A stretch of DNA of 38,534 nt from Bradyrhizobium monzae (GCF_021458635.1 NZ_JAIRDQ010000021.1:1-38534); one strand, 5' to 3'; positions 17,371 to 25,172 are shown, counted from the stretch's first letter. Notes: a model not told the origin generated them from the sequence alone. Numbers and translations: made by a program.

Positions 17371-18558
17371 CTACACCGCGACCTGCTCGCCCAGATACGC
17401 CACCGCCGCCTCGAGCCCGCCCTTGCCGTGCGGGATCTTCAGCGCGTTGAGGCCGACCTCGATGACGCCGAGCGTACCGAGCAGCATCGGCGCGTTGACA
17501 TGGCCCATATGGGCGATGCGGAACGCCTGGCCGGAGAGATCGCCGATGCCGGTACCGAGCACGACGCCGCACTTCTCCTTGCAATAGCGCTGCAGCACCG
17601 CGGGATCATGACCGGTGGTCATGGTCACCGTGGTCACGGTGTTGGAGCGCTCGTGCGGTTCGGCGACGTTGAAGCCGAGCACCTGACCCTCTGTCCATGC
17701 GCCGACCGCGCGTCGCGTGGCTTCGCCGAGCAGGGCGTGGCGGCGGAACGCGCCCTCCAGCCCTTCCTCGTGGATGAGGTCGATCGCCTGGCGCAGCGCG
17801 AACAGCAGATGCACCGGCGCGGTGCCGGCATATTTGCGATAATTCTCGGTGCCCTCGCGCTCGCTCCAGCTCCAATAGGGCGTCGCCATGTTTGCTTTCT
17901 TGTGGATCTCCTGCGCGCGCGCGCTGGCCGCCACGAAGCCAAGACCGGGTGGTGTCATCAGGCCCTTCTGCGAGCCCGACATGGCGACGTCGACGCCCCA
18001 TTTGTCCATCTCGAACGGCATGCAGCCGAGCGAGGCGACGGTGTCGACCATGTACAGCGCGGGATGGCCGGCCGCCTTGATCGCCCTGCCGATCGCCTCG
18101 ATGTCGTTCTGCACGCCGGAGGCCGTGTCGATCTGGACGACGACGACGGCCTTGATCCTGTGCTCGGTGTCGCGGCGCAGCCGCTCCTCGACCTCGTGCG
18201 GCCGCACCGCGCGGCGCCAGTCGCCCTTGAGCACCTCGACCTCGGCGCCCATCAGCGCCGCCGCATTGCCCCAGCCGATCGCGAACCGTCCGCTCTCCAG
18301 CACCAGCACCTTGTCGCCGCGCGACAGCACGTTGCTCAGCGCGGCTTCCCAGGCGCCGTGACCGTTGGCGATATAGATGTAGGACTTGCCCTTGGTCGCG
18401 AACAGACCAGAGATGTCGCGGAGCAGGCTTTCCGTCAGGTCGAGCATCTCCTTGGAGTAGATGTCGATTGCAGGACGATGCATCGCCTGCAGCACCGCGT
18501 CGGGCATCGTGGTGGGCCCGGGGATGGCCAGAAATTCCCGGCCCGCGCGAACGGTCAT
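17371..18558 (-). CDS. Class V aminotransferase, alanine/serine-glyoxylate aminotransferase type
   Basis: A 395-residue pyridoxal-phosphate enzyme. The opening FLAIPGPTTMPDAVLQAM is typical of the alanine-glyoxylate and serine-glyoxylate group. The cofactor sites visible are NGHGAWEAAL (near 65-74), the ring-facing Asp172 in VDTVASLGC and the Schiff-base Lys198 in SGSQKGLMTPPGLGF. The end FRIAHMGHVNAPMLLGTLGVIE carries the substrate-binding Arg-type segment. The gene has a good ribosome-binding sequence (AAGGAAG) before its ATG. Likely it moves an amino group onto glyoxylate or a related keto acid in photorespiration-like or serine-cycle chemistry; donor choice cannot be told from sequence. 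Confidence 0.9.
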   Translation of the reverse strand: MTVRAGREFLAIPGPTTMPDAVLQAMHRPAIDIYSKEMLDLTESLLRDISGLFATKGKSYIYIANGHGAWEAALSNVLSRGDKVLVLESGRFAIGWGNAAALMGAEVEVLKGDWRRAVRPHEVEERLRRDTEHRIKAVVVVQIDTASGVQNDIEAIGRAIKAAGHPALYMVDTVASLGCMPFEMDKWGVDVAMSGSQKGLMTPPGLGFVAASARAQEIHKKANMATPYWSWSEREGTENYRKYAGTAPVHLLFALRQAIDLIHEEGLEGAFRRHALLGEATRRAVGAWTEGQVLGFNVAEPHERSNTVTTVTMTTGHDPAVLQRYCKEKCGVVLGTGIGDLSGQAFRIAHMGHVNAPMLLGTLGVIEVGLNALKIPHGKGGLEAAVAYLGEQVAV

Positions 18559-18664
18559 TGCTATCTTCCTTGTGTCTTGAAGACGGTCTGGAGGGTTGCT
18601 TCGCTACGCTTTTACGCGTCGAAGGCCCGCAAGAAAAGCACGTAAAATGCAGGTCTGGGGTGGG

Positions 18665-19390
18665 TTATCGCTTCGTCTCACGACAGCCCGCCGCTTCGGC
18701 CTCCTCGACCGAGCAGAACCAGCGGGTGCCCTTGCTGATCTTCATCTTGATCTGGGTGTACCAGCGGCTGGTCGGGGTGTGGTAGATGCACTCGCCGGCG
18801 GTGTTGACGTTGCCCTTGATGGTGCAGTCCGGCGAGGGCGCGACCGGTCCCGAGGCCGAGGCGAGCAGGACCGAATGGGCGCCTTCGGGCGGCTTGGTGG
18901 CGCCCAAAATCGTCGTCTTCTTGTTGCGCACGCGCCAGTCCCAGGGTGCGATGAAGGCGCCCTGCCACATTCCGGCTTTTGCCTCGCGCGCGGCCGCTTC
19001 GTCAGCGTCATAATCGTGCGAGAGGCGGGCGTAGGACAGCGCCCAGCCGCTGCGCACCAGCCATTTCTGGATGTCCTCGCCGCCGACCTCGCAGCGCGCC
19101 ACGGTGCGGCCGCGCCGGTCGATCGAGCGGGCATGGCAGACCCAGCTCTTGCCTTCGGTGTATTTGGCGAGCTCGTCGCGCGCTGCCGCGCCGCAAGTCC
19201 AGCGCTCGGACTTGTTGTTGAGGCAGAGCTGGTCGGCCGACGGCGCATCGATGCCGCCAAGCCGGATCCGCGTGCTGCCGATCAGGACGGAATCGCCATC
19301 GCGGACCTTGGCGGTGCCGGTGACGTCGGCGGCCTGCGCCAGCGAGGGCAGGCTGAGCAGAGACAGCGCAATCAGGAATTTTCGCAACAT
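18665..19390 (-). CDS. Secreted SNase-like protein with C-terminal cysteine module
   Basis: A 241-residue exported protein. The ATG at 19390 is chosen because a signal peptide follows (MLRKFLIALSLLSLPSLAQA); a longer in-frame start at 19462 would bury it. Residues about 24-145 follow the thermonuclease fold: KVRDGDSVLIGSTRIRLGGIDAP, CGAAARDEL, CHARSIDRRGRTVARCEVGGEDI, LVRSGWALSY. The RLGGIDAP and DRRGRTVARC segments hold the arginine and acidic positions of the nuclease site, although activity is uncertain. Residues about 185-241 form a second module, DCTIKGNVNTAGECIYH to RWFCSVEEAEAAGC, a tail often found behind SNase-like domains in alphaproteobacteria. It stands alone, and a nucleic-acid role outside the cytoplasm is an inference. 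Confidence 0.85.
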   Translation of the reverse strand: MLRKFLIALSLLSLPSLAQAADVTGTAKVRDGDSVLIGSTRIRLGGIDAPSADQLCLNNKSERWTCGAAARDELAKYTEGKSWVCHARSIDRRGRTVARCEVGGEDIQKWLVRSGWALSYARLSHDYDADEAAAREAKAGMWQGAFIAPWDWRVRNKKTTILGATKPPEGAHSVLLASASGPVAPSPDCTIKGNVNTAGECIYHTPTSRWYTQIKMKISKGTRWFCSVEEAEAAGCRETKR

Positions 19391-19511
19391 GCCGGTCCGC
19401 GTGTGAAGAAAATCTCGATAGAGCCCGCAATTGTGGTCGGCTTTGGGCCTCGCGGCCAGCATATGCCTAACGGAGAGGCTTTCAATTTCCCGTCATTGAA
19501 GCAGGCGAGTT

Positions 19512-19563
19512 GCGAGTAGGGAATGGCGAATAGGGCCGCGAATGAGCGCCATTCGCTACTCGC
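19512..19563. repeat. Imperfect inverted repeat overlapping the end of the next gene
   Basis: GCGAGTAGGGAATGGCG (19512-19528) is repeated in inverse at 19547-19563 with one mismatch in 17, separated by 18 bases that hold a further GCGAATG unit. Its right arm contains the stop codon and last codons of the 576-residue gene at 19556-21286. It resembles repeats seen in other Bradyrhizobium gaps. Confidence 0.7.
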
Positions 19564-21286
19564 CATTCACCATTCGCCTGCGCGCCACCGCCAGTCCCAT
19601 CAACACGAACGCCGACGTCACCTCCGGGCCGCCAACCAAAATCCGCGTCGGGGTTTTCATCTTGTTCCATTCATAGGCGCGGAACGGGCCGCGGCGGCCG
19701 CCTTCGCCCAGCGCATCGACGATCACGTTCAGGGCGGGTGCAAAGGCGCGCGGGTCGGCGCCGAGATGGCCGAGCGCGATCAGCGCCAGCGCAGCGTCGA
19801 ACACGTTCATTTCGGCGGCCATCAGCTCGCCCTTGACGTAGGACAGCACGCGATGGCGGATGAAATCGAAATCGCCATCGGGATCGATAACGGCCTGGGC
19901 GGCCAGCGGCAGCGCCAGGAAGGCCGCATAGCAGCGGCCGAAATAGGCGCTGTAGAGCTCCGGTAGATAATAGATGTGCGAGCGCGGATTGGCGAAGGCG
20001 CCGCTCGCAGCAAGGCGTTTCTGGAAGCCGATGATCCGATGCACGGTCGCGAGCCGCGCCGGTGTCTCCAGAATCTTCCAGCGCGCGAGGTTGCGAAAGC
20101 TCACCTCGAGAATGTCGAGATTGAGCGTCGGATCGAGATCGTTGCCGTAGGGCCGCTCGCCTTTGAGATTGTCGATCCAGGTCGCAACGCCGCCTTCGTA
20201 GTCGATATTGTCGTTGAGCGGCACCGTCACGCGCCGATCGTTGACGCCGGCATGCACCTGGTAGGCCGCGTAGAAATCCAGCAGAGGCTGGTCGAGGATC
20301 GCATCGGTGCAGCCGGCCTGCGTTGCCGCGGAGATCGAGCACGCCGTGGTGTCGCAGTCGGGCACGTAGACGCCGAAGCCGAGGTCCTGCTTGATCTGGG
20401 CGAAGTAGCGCGAAAAGCGCGGATGCGGCGGAGGCGCCAGCGCCGTGATGACGTTGAAGCGTGCCCCGTCGATGCCCTCGACCTCCTCGCGGCTGATATT
20501 GACGCAGAAATCGACCATGTCTGCGATCGCACGCTCGGCTGCTGTTTTGTCGGCCGACGTGGCAAGCCCGGTCTCGACATAGCTGAGCAATGCTTCGATG
20601 AAGAACGCGTCGTAATAGGCCGAGCGGTGGCGAATCTGCACCGGCTCCCACATCGGCTCGGCAATCCCGCGCCAGGGCGGATTGACCACGGCGCGGGCCG
20701 GCGAGCGCGCGATGAAGACGCGGGCGAGGTTGAACAGCAGCGACGAATTCTTGTAACCGCGTGCATTCAAGCCTGTGAGCGCCATGATCAGCTCGCGCCC
20801 ACGAAAATCGGGATCGCCGATCAGGTTGAAGGCGGCATAGGTCGGCAGGAAGCCGTTCTTGCGGTACGAGCCGAGCAGATGCTGCGCGCAATCGCGGATC
20901 ACGCCGTCGATCTGCGATTGCGCCGGCGTCGCGCCGACGAAATTGACCGGCGGCGGTTTTGGATGGTCGAGCGTGATGGTGTCGACGAGTTCGGCGATGG
21001 GTTGGCCGACCGCGGCCCAGTCGGGCTCCGCATCGTCGCGGGCGCGGACCAAAGCCTCGCGCAGCCGGCTCAGCTTGGCCTCGTTACCCAGCTCGGGCAG
21101 GCCGGCGCGGCGCAGCAGGATCCGCAGCGCGGGATTGCCGAGGGCGGTCTTGTAGAATTTCGCCAGATGCGGATCGCCGCTGGCCTGGCCCGATAGTACG
21201 GGATCGCAGACCTCATAAAGCGAGGGGCCGTCTTTCCGCGCCGTCAGCGCCCGGCACGCGGCACCTGCGAAATAATGAAAGCTCAT
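19556..21286 (-). CDS. Unknown helical protein with a DCDTTA motif (terpene-cyclase-like toroid?)
   Basis: A 576-residue soluble protein that I cannot name. It appears almost wholly alpha-helical, with repeated helix pairs such as LLFNLARVFIARS, DAFFIEALLSYVETGL, HIYYLPELYSAYFGRCYAAFLAL and NVFDAALALIALGHLGAD, the last much like the helices of alpha/alpha-toroid proteins. Residues 310-315 read DCDTTA, followed by CSISAATQAG, in the way that the catalytic DxDDTA or DxDTT motif of class II (protonating) terpene cyclases is followed by a helix. A second acidic patch, NDNIDYEGGVATW, is near 358-370. No signal peptide is seen. The last five residues are encoded inside an intergenic repeat. It stands alone with no isoprenoid genes near, so a cyclase role is only a hypothesis. 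Confidence 0.8.
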   Translation of the reverse strand: MSFHYFAGAACRALTARKDGPSLYEVCDPVLSGQASGDPHLAKFYKTALGNPALRILLRRAGLPELGNEAKLSRLREALVRARDDAEPDWAAVGQPIAELVDTITLDHPKPPPVNFVGATPAQSQIDGVIRDCAQHLLGSYRKNGFLPTYAAFNLIGDPDFRGRELIMALTGLNARGYKNSSLLFNLARVFIARSPARAVVNPPWRGIAEPMWEPVQIRHRSAYYDAFFIEALLSYVETGLATSADKTAAERAIADMVDFCVNISREEVEGIDGARFNVITALAPPPHPRFSRYFAQIKQDLGFGVYVPDCDTTACSISAATQAGCTDAILDQPLLDFYAAYQVHAGVNDRRVTVPLNDNIDYEGGVATWIDNLKGERPYGNDLDPTLNLDILEVSFRNLARWKILETPARLATVHRIIGFQKRLAASGAFANPRSHIYYLPELYSAYFGRCYAAFLALPLAAQAVIDPDGDFDFIRHRVLSYVKGELMAAEMNVFDAALALIALGHLGADPRAFAPALNVIVDALGEGGRRGPFRAYEWNKMKTPTRILVGGPEVTSAFVLMGLAVARRRMVNGE

Positions 21287-21694
21287 GAAATACCTGGTCG
21301 CGGGGGACTTATCCGGGAGCCAGGTCGATGACCCTCCCCTCGCAAGTCTTTGAAAAAGCTACCCGGATTCGCAGGAAATACAAATGTCACGGACGTCACG
21401 AAAACACAGGCGCGAGTGCCACATTTGGGCCCCCGGAAGGCTACGGGGGTGCGAAAAATCGAAACCCTGGGTGGAGATATTAACTAATATATTCAGTAGC
21501 TTAGTTCAAATTTAGAGCGATCTATTGCGGCGGCGGCGATATCCGGTTAAGGGTTTGTTTGTTGCGGCGCCGCAAATTGCGCGCAATTCCCGGGCACTTC
21601 CCCGGCCAATCCTCAAACCCAAAGACGCTCTCGCGCTACTCAACCTGTGTGCGCGCGCTTGGCCGATCTTTGGCAATGACAGGAATGCAGCGAG
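21287..21694. other. 408-base gap with AT-rich stretch
   Basis: No credible gene was found between the divergent starts of the unknown helical gene and the caspase-like gene. A rather AT-rich stretch at about 21478-21515 (TTAACTAATATATTCAG) stands out in otherwise GC-rich DNA and may hold a promoter. Two adjoining palindromes lie at 21562-21587. The rest shows nothing I can name. Confidence 0.5.
21562..21587. promoter_or_regulatory. Two adjoining perfect palindromes
   Basis: TTGCGGCGCCGCAA (14 bp) and ATTGCGCGCAAT (12 bp) are each perfect palindromes and lie side by side, sharing the TTGCG...CGCAA pattern. They stand 107 bases before the caspase-like start. This looks like a double operator for a dimeric regulator, although a fold in the RNA leader is also possible. 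No regulator gene adjoins. Confidence 0.5.
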
Positions 21695-22543
21695 ATGAAT
21701 GTAAGGCAGCTCGACATTTCCCGACGCTCGATTGCGCTTGCCGCAGCCCTCATCGGCACGGTGTCGCTGGCAATCGGCGCCCATGCTGCCCTCAACATGC
21801 GCGCGCTCGACGCGGCCAAGGCCGTCTCGGCCGACCAGGTCACGGGCTCGCTGGGCCAGACCGCGCGTCTCGCGCTCGTCATCGGCAATGGTCATTATCC
21901 CGACGCGACCGCGCCGCTGACGCAGTCGATCAACGACGCGCGCGCGCTGTCCTCTTCGCTGCGCAAAAACGGTTTTGACGTCGACATGGTGGAAGACGCG
22001 AGCAAGGACGACATGGTCCGCGCCGTCAACCGCCTCAAGTCCCGCATCAAGCACGACACCGTGGCCTTGCTGTTCTTCGGCGGCTACGGCGTGCAGGCCG
22101 GCCGCGAGAGCTACATGCTGCCGGTCGATGCCGTGATCTGGAAGGAGAGCGACGTCCGCCGCCAGGGCGTCTCCATCGAGGGCGTGCTCGACATGATGAA
22201 GGAGCAGGGCGCCAAGGCCAAGCTCGTCGTCGTCGATGCGTCCCGTCGCAATCCCTATGAGCGCCGCTTCCGCTCTTACTCGCATGGTCTCGCGCCGATC
22301 GGCACGCCCGACAATGCGCTGATCCTCTCCTCGGCCTCACCCGGCAAGGTCGTCGACGACGGCAAGGGCGAGCACAGCACGCTGGTCAGCGAGCTCCTCA
22401 CCAATCTCAATGCGCAAGGCAGCGCCGAAAGCGTCTTCAACAAGACCCGCGTCGCCATCTCCCGCGCCTCCGAAGGCGATCAGGTCCCGGCGGTTTCGTC
22501 CTCGCTGCTCGAGGATGTGCAATTCGACCAGGCCGGCGGCTAG
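21695..22543 (+). CDS. Caspase-like (peptidase C14) protein with both catalytic residues replaced
   Basis: A 282-residue exported or membrane-anchored protein with a caspase-p20-like domain. A basic start followed by a hydrophobic run (RRSIALAAALIGTVSLAIGAHAAL, about 10-33 in part) is a signal peptide or anchor. The domain begins at ARLALVIGNGHYPDATAPL (about 57-75), continues with NDARALSSSLRKNGFDV, and has the usual YMLPVDA. Where active members have the catalytic His in SGHG, this one has Tyr131 (FFGGYGVQ); where they have Cys in DACR, it has Ser183 (VVDASRRNPY). Both codons are clear (TAC and TCC). The frame is intact with normal codon use, so it looks like a kept pseudoenzyme, perhaps a scaffold or binder. 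No partner gene is adjacent. Confidence 0.88.
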   Translation: MNVRQLDISRRSIALAAALIGTVSLAIGAHAALNMRALDAAKAVSADQVTGSLGQTARLALVIGNGHYPDATAPLTQSINDARALSSSLRKNGFDVDMVEDASKDDMVRAVNRLKSRIKHDTVALLFFGGYGVQAGRESYMLPVDAVIWKESDVRRQGVSIEGVLDMMKEQGAKAKLVVVDASRRNPYERRFRSYSHGLAPIGTPDNALILSSASPGKVVDDGKGEHSTLVSELLTNLNAQGSAESVFNKTRVAISRASEGDQVPAVSSSLLEDVQFDQAGG

Positions 22544-22566
22544 TTTTTTCGCCGCACACTGCGGTT

Positions 22567-22664
22567 TCGTAGGGTGGGCAAAGGCGCAAAGCGCCGTGCC
22601 CACCATTCTCTCCGATATTTTCGATAGAAGACGTGGGCACGCTTTCGCTTTGCCCACCCTACGA
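22567..22664. repeat. Inverted pair of TCGTAGGGTGGGCAAAG elements
   Basis: TCGTAGGGTGGGCAAAG followed by a small CGC hairpin and GTGCCCAC occupies 22567-22603. A slightly shorter inverted copy occupies 22633-22664 and ends in CTTTGCCCACCCTACGA. The two face each other across about 30 bases, so the whole can fold into one large hairpin. It lies between the convergent caspase-like and membrane-fusion genes and may end both transcripts. Confidence 0.75.
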
Positions 22665-22673
22665 GACCGTCTG

Positions 22674-23561
22674 TTACTTCGCGGCTTCGCTCGCCATCAC
22701 CGGGCGCACGGGATCGCCTTCGCGGAGCAGCGCGCCGGCGCGTGCGACGACGATATCGCCTTCGTTGAGGCCGTCGCGGACCTCGATATTGCCACCCGAC
22801 ATCAATCCGATCTCGACGCGCTTGGTCTCGACGCGATTGCGCCGGATCACCTGCACCACGGTGCCGGCGGATGAATATTGCACCGACGTCAGCGGCACCG
22901 CGACGTTGCAGCTCTGCCCGATCTTGATCAGCGCGCGGCCGCTCGCATTGAGCAGCAGCCGGCGTTGCGACGAGATGCCGATATAGACCATGCCCTGCTG
23001 GATATTCGGCTCGACGGTCGGACCGATGCGGCGCACCTTGCCGTCGATATCGCCGGCGCCGGCGATGCGCACGGTAGCCGGCTGGTTGACCGCGAGCTTC
23101 CTGACGTCGTTGGTCGCGACCAGTCCGACGAGATCATATTCGCTGCGCGCCACGATGGTGAACAGCGCCTCGCCCCTGGCCGAGGCGGGCGCACCGATCT
23201 GCGCGGTCGATGTCGCGATCACGCCTGCCACGGGGGCGGTGACCTGCAGCGTGCCGCCCTCGGGCAGCGCCAGCCGTGCCAGCACCTGGCCGGCCGTGGT
23301 GGTCTCGCCGGCTTCAGCCAGCACTTCCGTCACCTTCAGCCCCGGCCGCTCCGGCCGCACGGATGTCTCTTCGCGCGCGACAATCGAGCCGGTGGCCTCG
23401 ACGATGTCGGAGAAACAGGATTTTGCCGCCTTCAGCACCGTGACCGCCGGCCCCTTGGGCGCATCGTCATCGGCAGCGAGCACCGGCTGGGCGGAGACCA
23501 GCACCAGTCCGGCGAGGGCAACGAAGGTCTGGGAAAAGGAACGCGCAGGCAATGAACGCAT
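22674..23561 (-). CDS. Periplasmic adaptor of HlyD/RND membrane-fusion type, unaccompanied
   Basis: A 295-residue exported protein. After a signal peptide (FVALAGLVLVSAQPVLAADD) the two half-lipoyl segments are seen, ETSVRPERPGLKVTEVLAEAGE around 65-85 and GTLQVTAPVAGVIATSTAQIG around 104-123. They are linked without the long coiled-coil hairpin of classical adaptors. A beta-barrel region follows (LVGLVATNDVRKL, ATVRIAGAGDIDGKVRRIGPTVEP) and then a membrane-proximal part (VIRRNRVETKRVEIGLMSGGNIEVRDGLNEGDIVV). Such adaptors link inner-membrane pumps to outer-membrane channels. No pump or channel gene is next to it, so its partner must be elsewhere. The short hairpin region suggests a metal- or RND-type adaptor, but that is not certain. 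Confidence 0.85.
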   Translation of the reverse strand: MRSLPARSFSQTFVALAGLVLVSAQPVLAADDDAPKGPAVTVLKAAKSCFSDIVEATGSIVAREETSVRPERPGLKVTEVLAEAGETTTAGQVLARLALPEGGTLQVTAPVAGVIATSTAQIGAPASARGEALFTIVARSEYDLVGLVATNDVRKLAVNQPATVRIAGAGDIDGKVRRIGPTVEPNIQQGMVYIGISSQRRLLLNASGRALIKIGQSCNVAVPLTSVQYSSAGTVVQVIRRNRVETKRVEIGLMSGGNIEVRDGLNEGDIVVARAGALLREGDPVRPVMASEAAK

Positions 23562-23743
23562 CGGTCATTCCGGTTGGCCGCAAGGCTTAGTCGACAAGGC
23601 TTCGATGGATAGCAGAAGCGGCAGCAGCGGGCCATGGGCTGACCGGACGAGAAATGCCGCAGCGCAGGCGGGCGCGATGCCGCCTGTTGATTTAGTCGCT
23701 GCGAAAGCAAAGAGGTTCGCCGCCGGTCACACACCCCGAACTC

Positions 23744-23831
23744 GTCGTGGCCGGGCTTGTCCCGGCCATCCACGTCTTGGCGACGTGGTACGAAGAACGT
23801 GGATGCCCGGGACAAGCCCGGGCATGACGAC
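23744..23831. repeat. Inverted-repeat intergenic element (GTCGTGGCCGGGCTTGTCCC type)
   Basis: The left arm GTCGTGGCCGGGCTTGTCCC, continuing into GGCCATCCACG, pairs with the right arm CGTGGATGCCCGGGACAAGC, continuing into CCGGGCATGACGAC, with few mismatches. It is a frequent Bradyrhizobium gap repeat as I recall. It lies in the 312-base gap between the adaptor start and the propeller protein end; the rest of that gap (23562-23743) shows nothing recognisable. Confidence 0.8.
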
Positions 23832-23873
23832 CTCTTATGGGAACTATCCAGGGAGGGGAGAGTGAGCGCCCCC

Positions 23874-24989
23874 TCACTTCAGCGTCAAAAACTCCACCCA
23901 GTTCGGCTTCTTGCCGGTGGCGTAGGATTTCAGCTTGCCGAGCGCGCCGCTGCTCTGGTCGATGGCGTAGACCGTCATGCCGTCGGACAGCTCGCCGACC
24001 GCGGCCAAGTAGCGGCCGGTCGGATCGATGTTGAAGCCGCGCGGCTGCTTCTCGGTCGGCACGCTGCCGATCGTGGTCAGCTTGCCGCTGGTCGCATCGA
24101 CCTTGTAGGCGGTGAGCGTGTTGGTGGTGCGCTCGGAGGCATACAGGAAGCGGCCGTCCGGGGTGATGTGGATGTCGGCGGCCCAAGGCTTCCCCGAAAA
24201 ACCTTCGGGCAGCGCGGTGGTGCGCTGGATCTCGCCCCAGGCTCCGCTCTTGGCTTCATAGCTGTAGGCTGCGACGTCGCCGTTCAGCTCGTGGATGAGA
24301 TAGACGAACTTGCCGTTGGGATGAAACACGAAGTGCCGCGGTCCGGATTTCTCCGGCGTCTTTATCGAAGGCGGATCGCTCGGCGTCAGCGTGCCCGCAG
24401 CGGCATCGAATGCAAAGCTCAACACCTGGTCCGAACCGAGATTGGTTGCGAACACAAAGCGGTTGTCGGGCGAGGGCAGGAAGGCGTGTGCGTTCAGCCC
24501 GGTCGGGATCACCTGCTTCGGTTCGCCGACGACGCCGTTGGCTTGAAGCGGATTCAGCGCGACCTTGCTGCCGCCATAGGAGGCGCTGAACAGCACCTTG
24601 CCGCCACGGTCGGTGGCGATGTTGGCCATGCTGTCGGCGAGCGGCCCGTTGCCGATATGACTGAGGAGACCCGTCTTCTGATCGATCGCGAAGCTCACCG
24701 CGAGGAATGGCTGCGAGCGGACGCCGGCGATCAGCACGCGGTGGTCGGGCGTGATCGCAAGCGGCGTCGAGGCGCCGGGCTTTTCGACGTCGGTGAAGGC
24801 GGCTGTCTGCACCGGCGTCATCTCGCCGCCCTCGGCGATCTTGAAGACGCTGATGTCGTTGGAGTCGGCATTGCCGACATAGGCGAAGGTTTCGGCCATG
24901 CCGGCACGGACTCCCAAGACGAGGGCAAGAGCAGTGAAGAGCGTGGTGGCGATCGCCGCGCGGGATGCGGGGCGGGTCGGTTTGATCAT
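23874..24989 (-). CDS. Exported seven-bladed propeller protein, lactonase family
   Basis: A 371-residue exported beta-propeller of the 6-phosphogluconolactonase/carboxymuconate-cyclase-like group. The ATG at 24989 is chosen because a good ribosome-binding site (AAGGAGG) lies before it and a signal peptide follows (AAIATTLFTALALVLGVRAGMA); the frame runs further upstream without coding character. Blade repeats include FAYVGNADSNDISVFKI, ARSQPFLAVSFAIDQKTG-like segments, HAFLPSPDNRFVFATNLGSDQVLSFAF, GPRHFVFHPNGKFVYLIHEL, ADIHITPDGRFLYASERTTNTLTAYKV and PRGFNIDPTGRYLAAVGELSD. Cytoplasmic Pgl enzymes lack signal peptides, so a periplasmic lactonase or mere binding propeller is likely. It is not adjacent to sugar genes. 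Confidence 0.88.
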   Translation of the reverse strand: MIKPTRPASRAAIATTLFTALALVLGVRAGMAETFAYVGNADSNDISVFKIAEGGEMTPVQTAAFTDVEKPGASTPLAITPDHRVLIAGVRSQPFLAVSFAIDQKTGLLSHIGNGPLADSMANIATDRGGKVLFSASYGGSKVALNPLQANGVVGEPKQVIPTGLNAHAFLPSPDNRFVFATNLGSDQVLSFAFDAAAGTLTPSDPPSIKTPEKSGPRHFVFHPNGKFVYLIHELNGDVAAYSYEAKSGAWGEIQRTTALPEGFSGKPWAADIHITPDGRFLYASERTTNTLTAYKVDATSGKLTTIGSVPTEKQPRGFNIDPTGRYLAAVGELSDGMTVYAIDQSSGALGKLKSYATGKKPNWVEFLTLK

Positions 24990-25108
24990 GGGCCGTCCTC
25001 CTTGAGCCGGTGTGGCTTGTCGTTTTGCGGCAGACGATAGCGGCTGGTGTTCCGTTGCACCAAACTCCAATTGGGATTGATCGATGCCGAAATTGTATCG
25101 GTTGCAAA

Positions 25109-25172
25109 GCATTTTCGAGCGAAGTGGATGCCGGCTCGCGTCGAGAAAACGCGTCAAAATAACAATCTAGCG
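25109..25172. repeat. Dispersed rhizobial gap repeat (AAAACGCGTCAAAA type)
   Basis: GCATTTTCGAGCGAAGTGGA, then a CCGG-centred part, then GAGAAAACGCGTCAAAATAA and AATCTAG, resembles a short element I recall from many gaps in Bradyrhizobium and other Rhizobiales. It lies upstream of the propeller gene, and its right end holds the stop codon of the doubtful small gene at 25167-25304. Confidence 0.5.

Noticed and set aside
19976..21196. Open frame of 406 codons opposite the unknown helical gene
   Set aside because: The minus-strand frame has the helix-pair pattern and is longer; the plus-strand product is Arg/Asp-rich antisense sequence.
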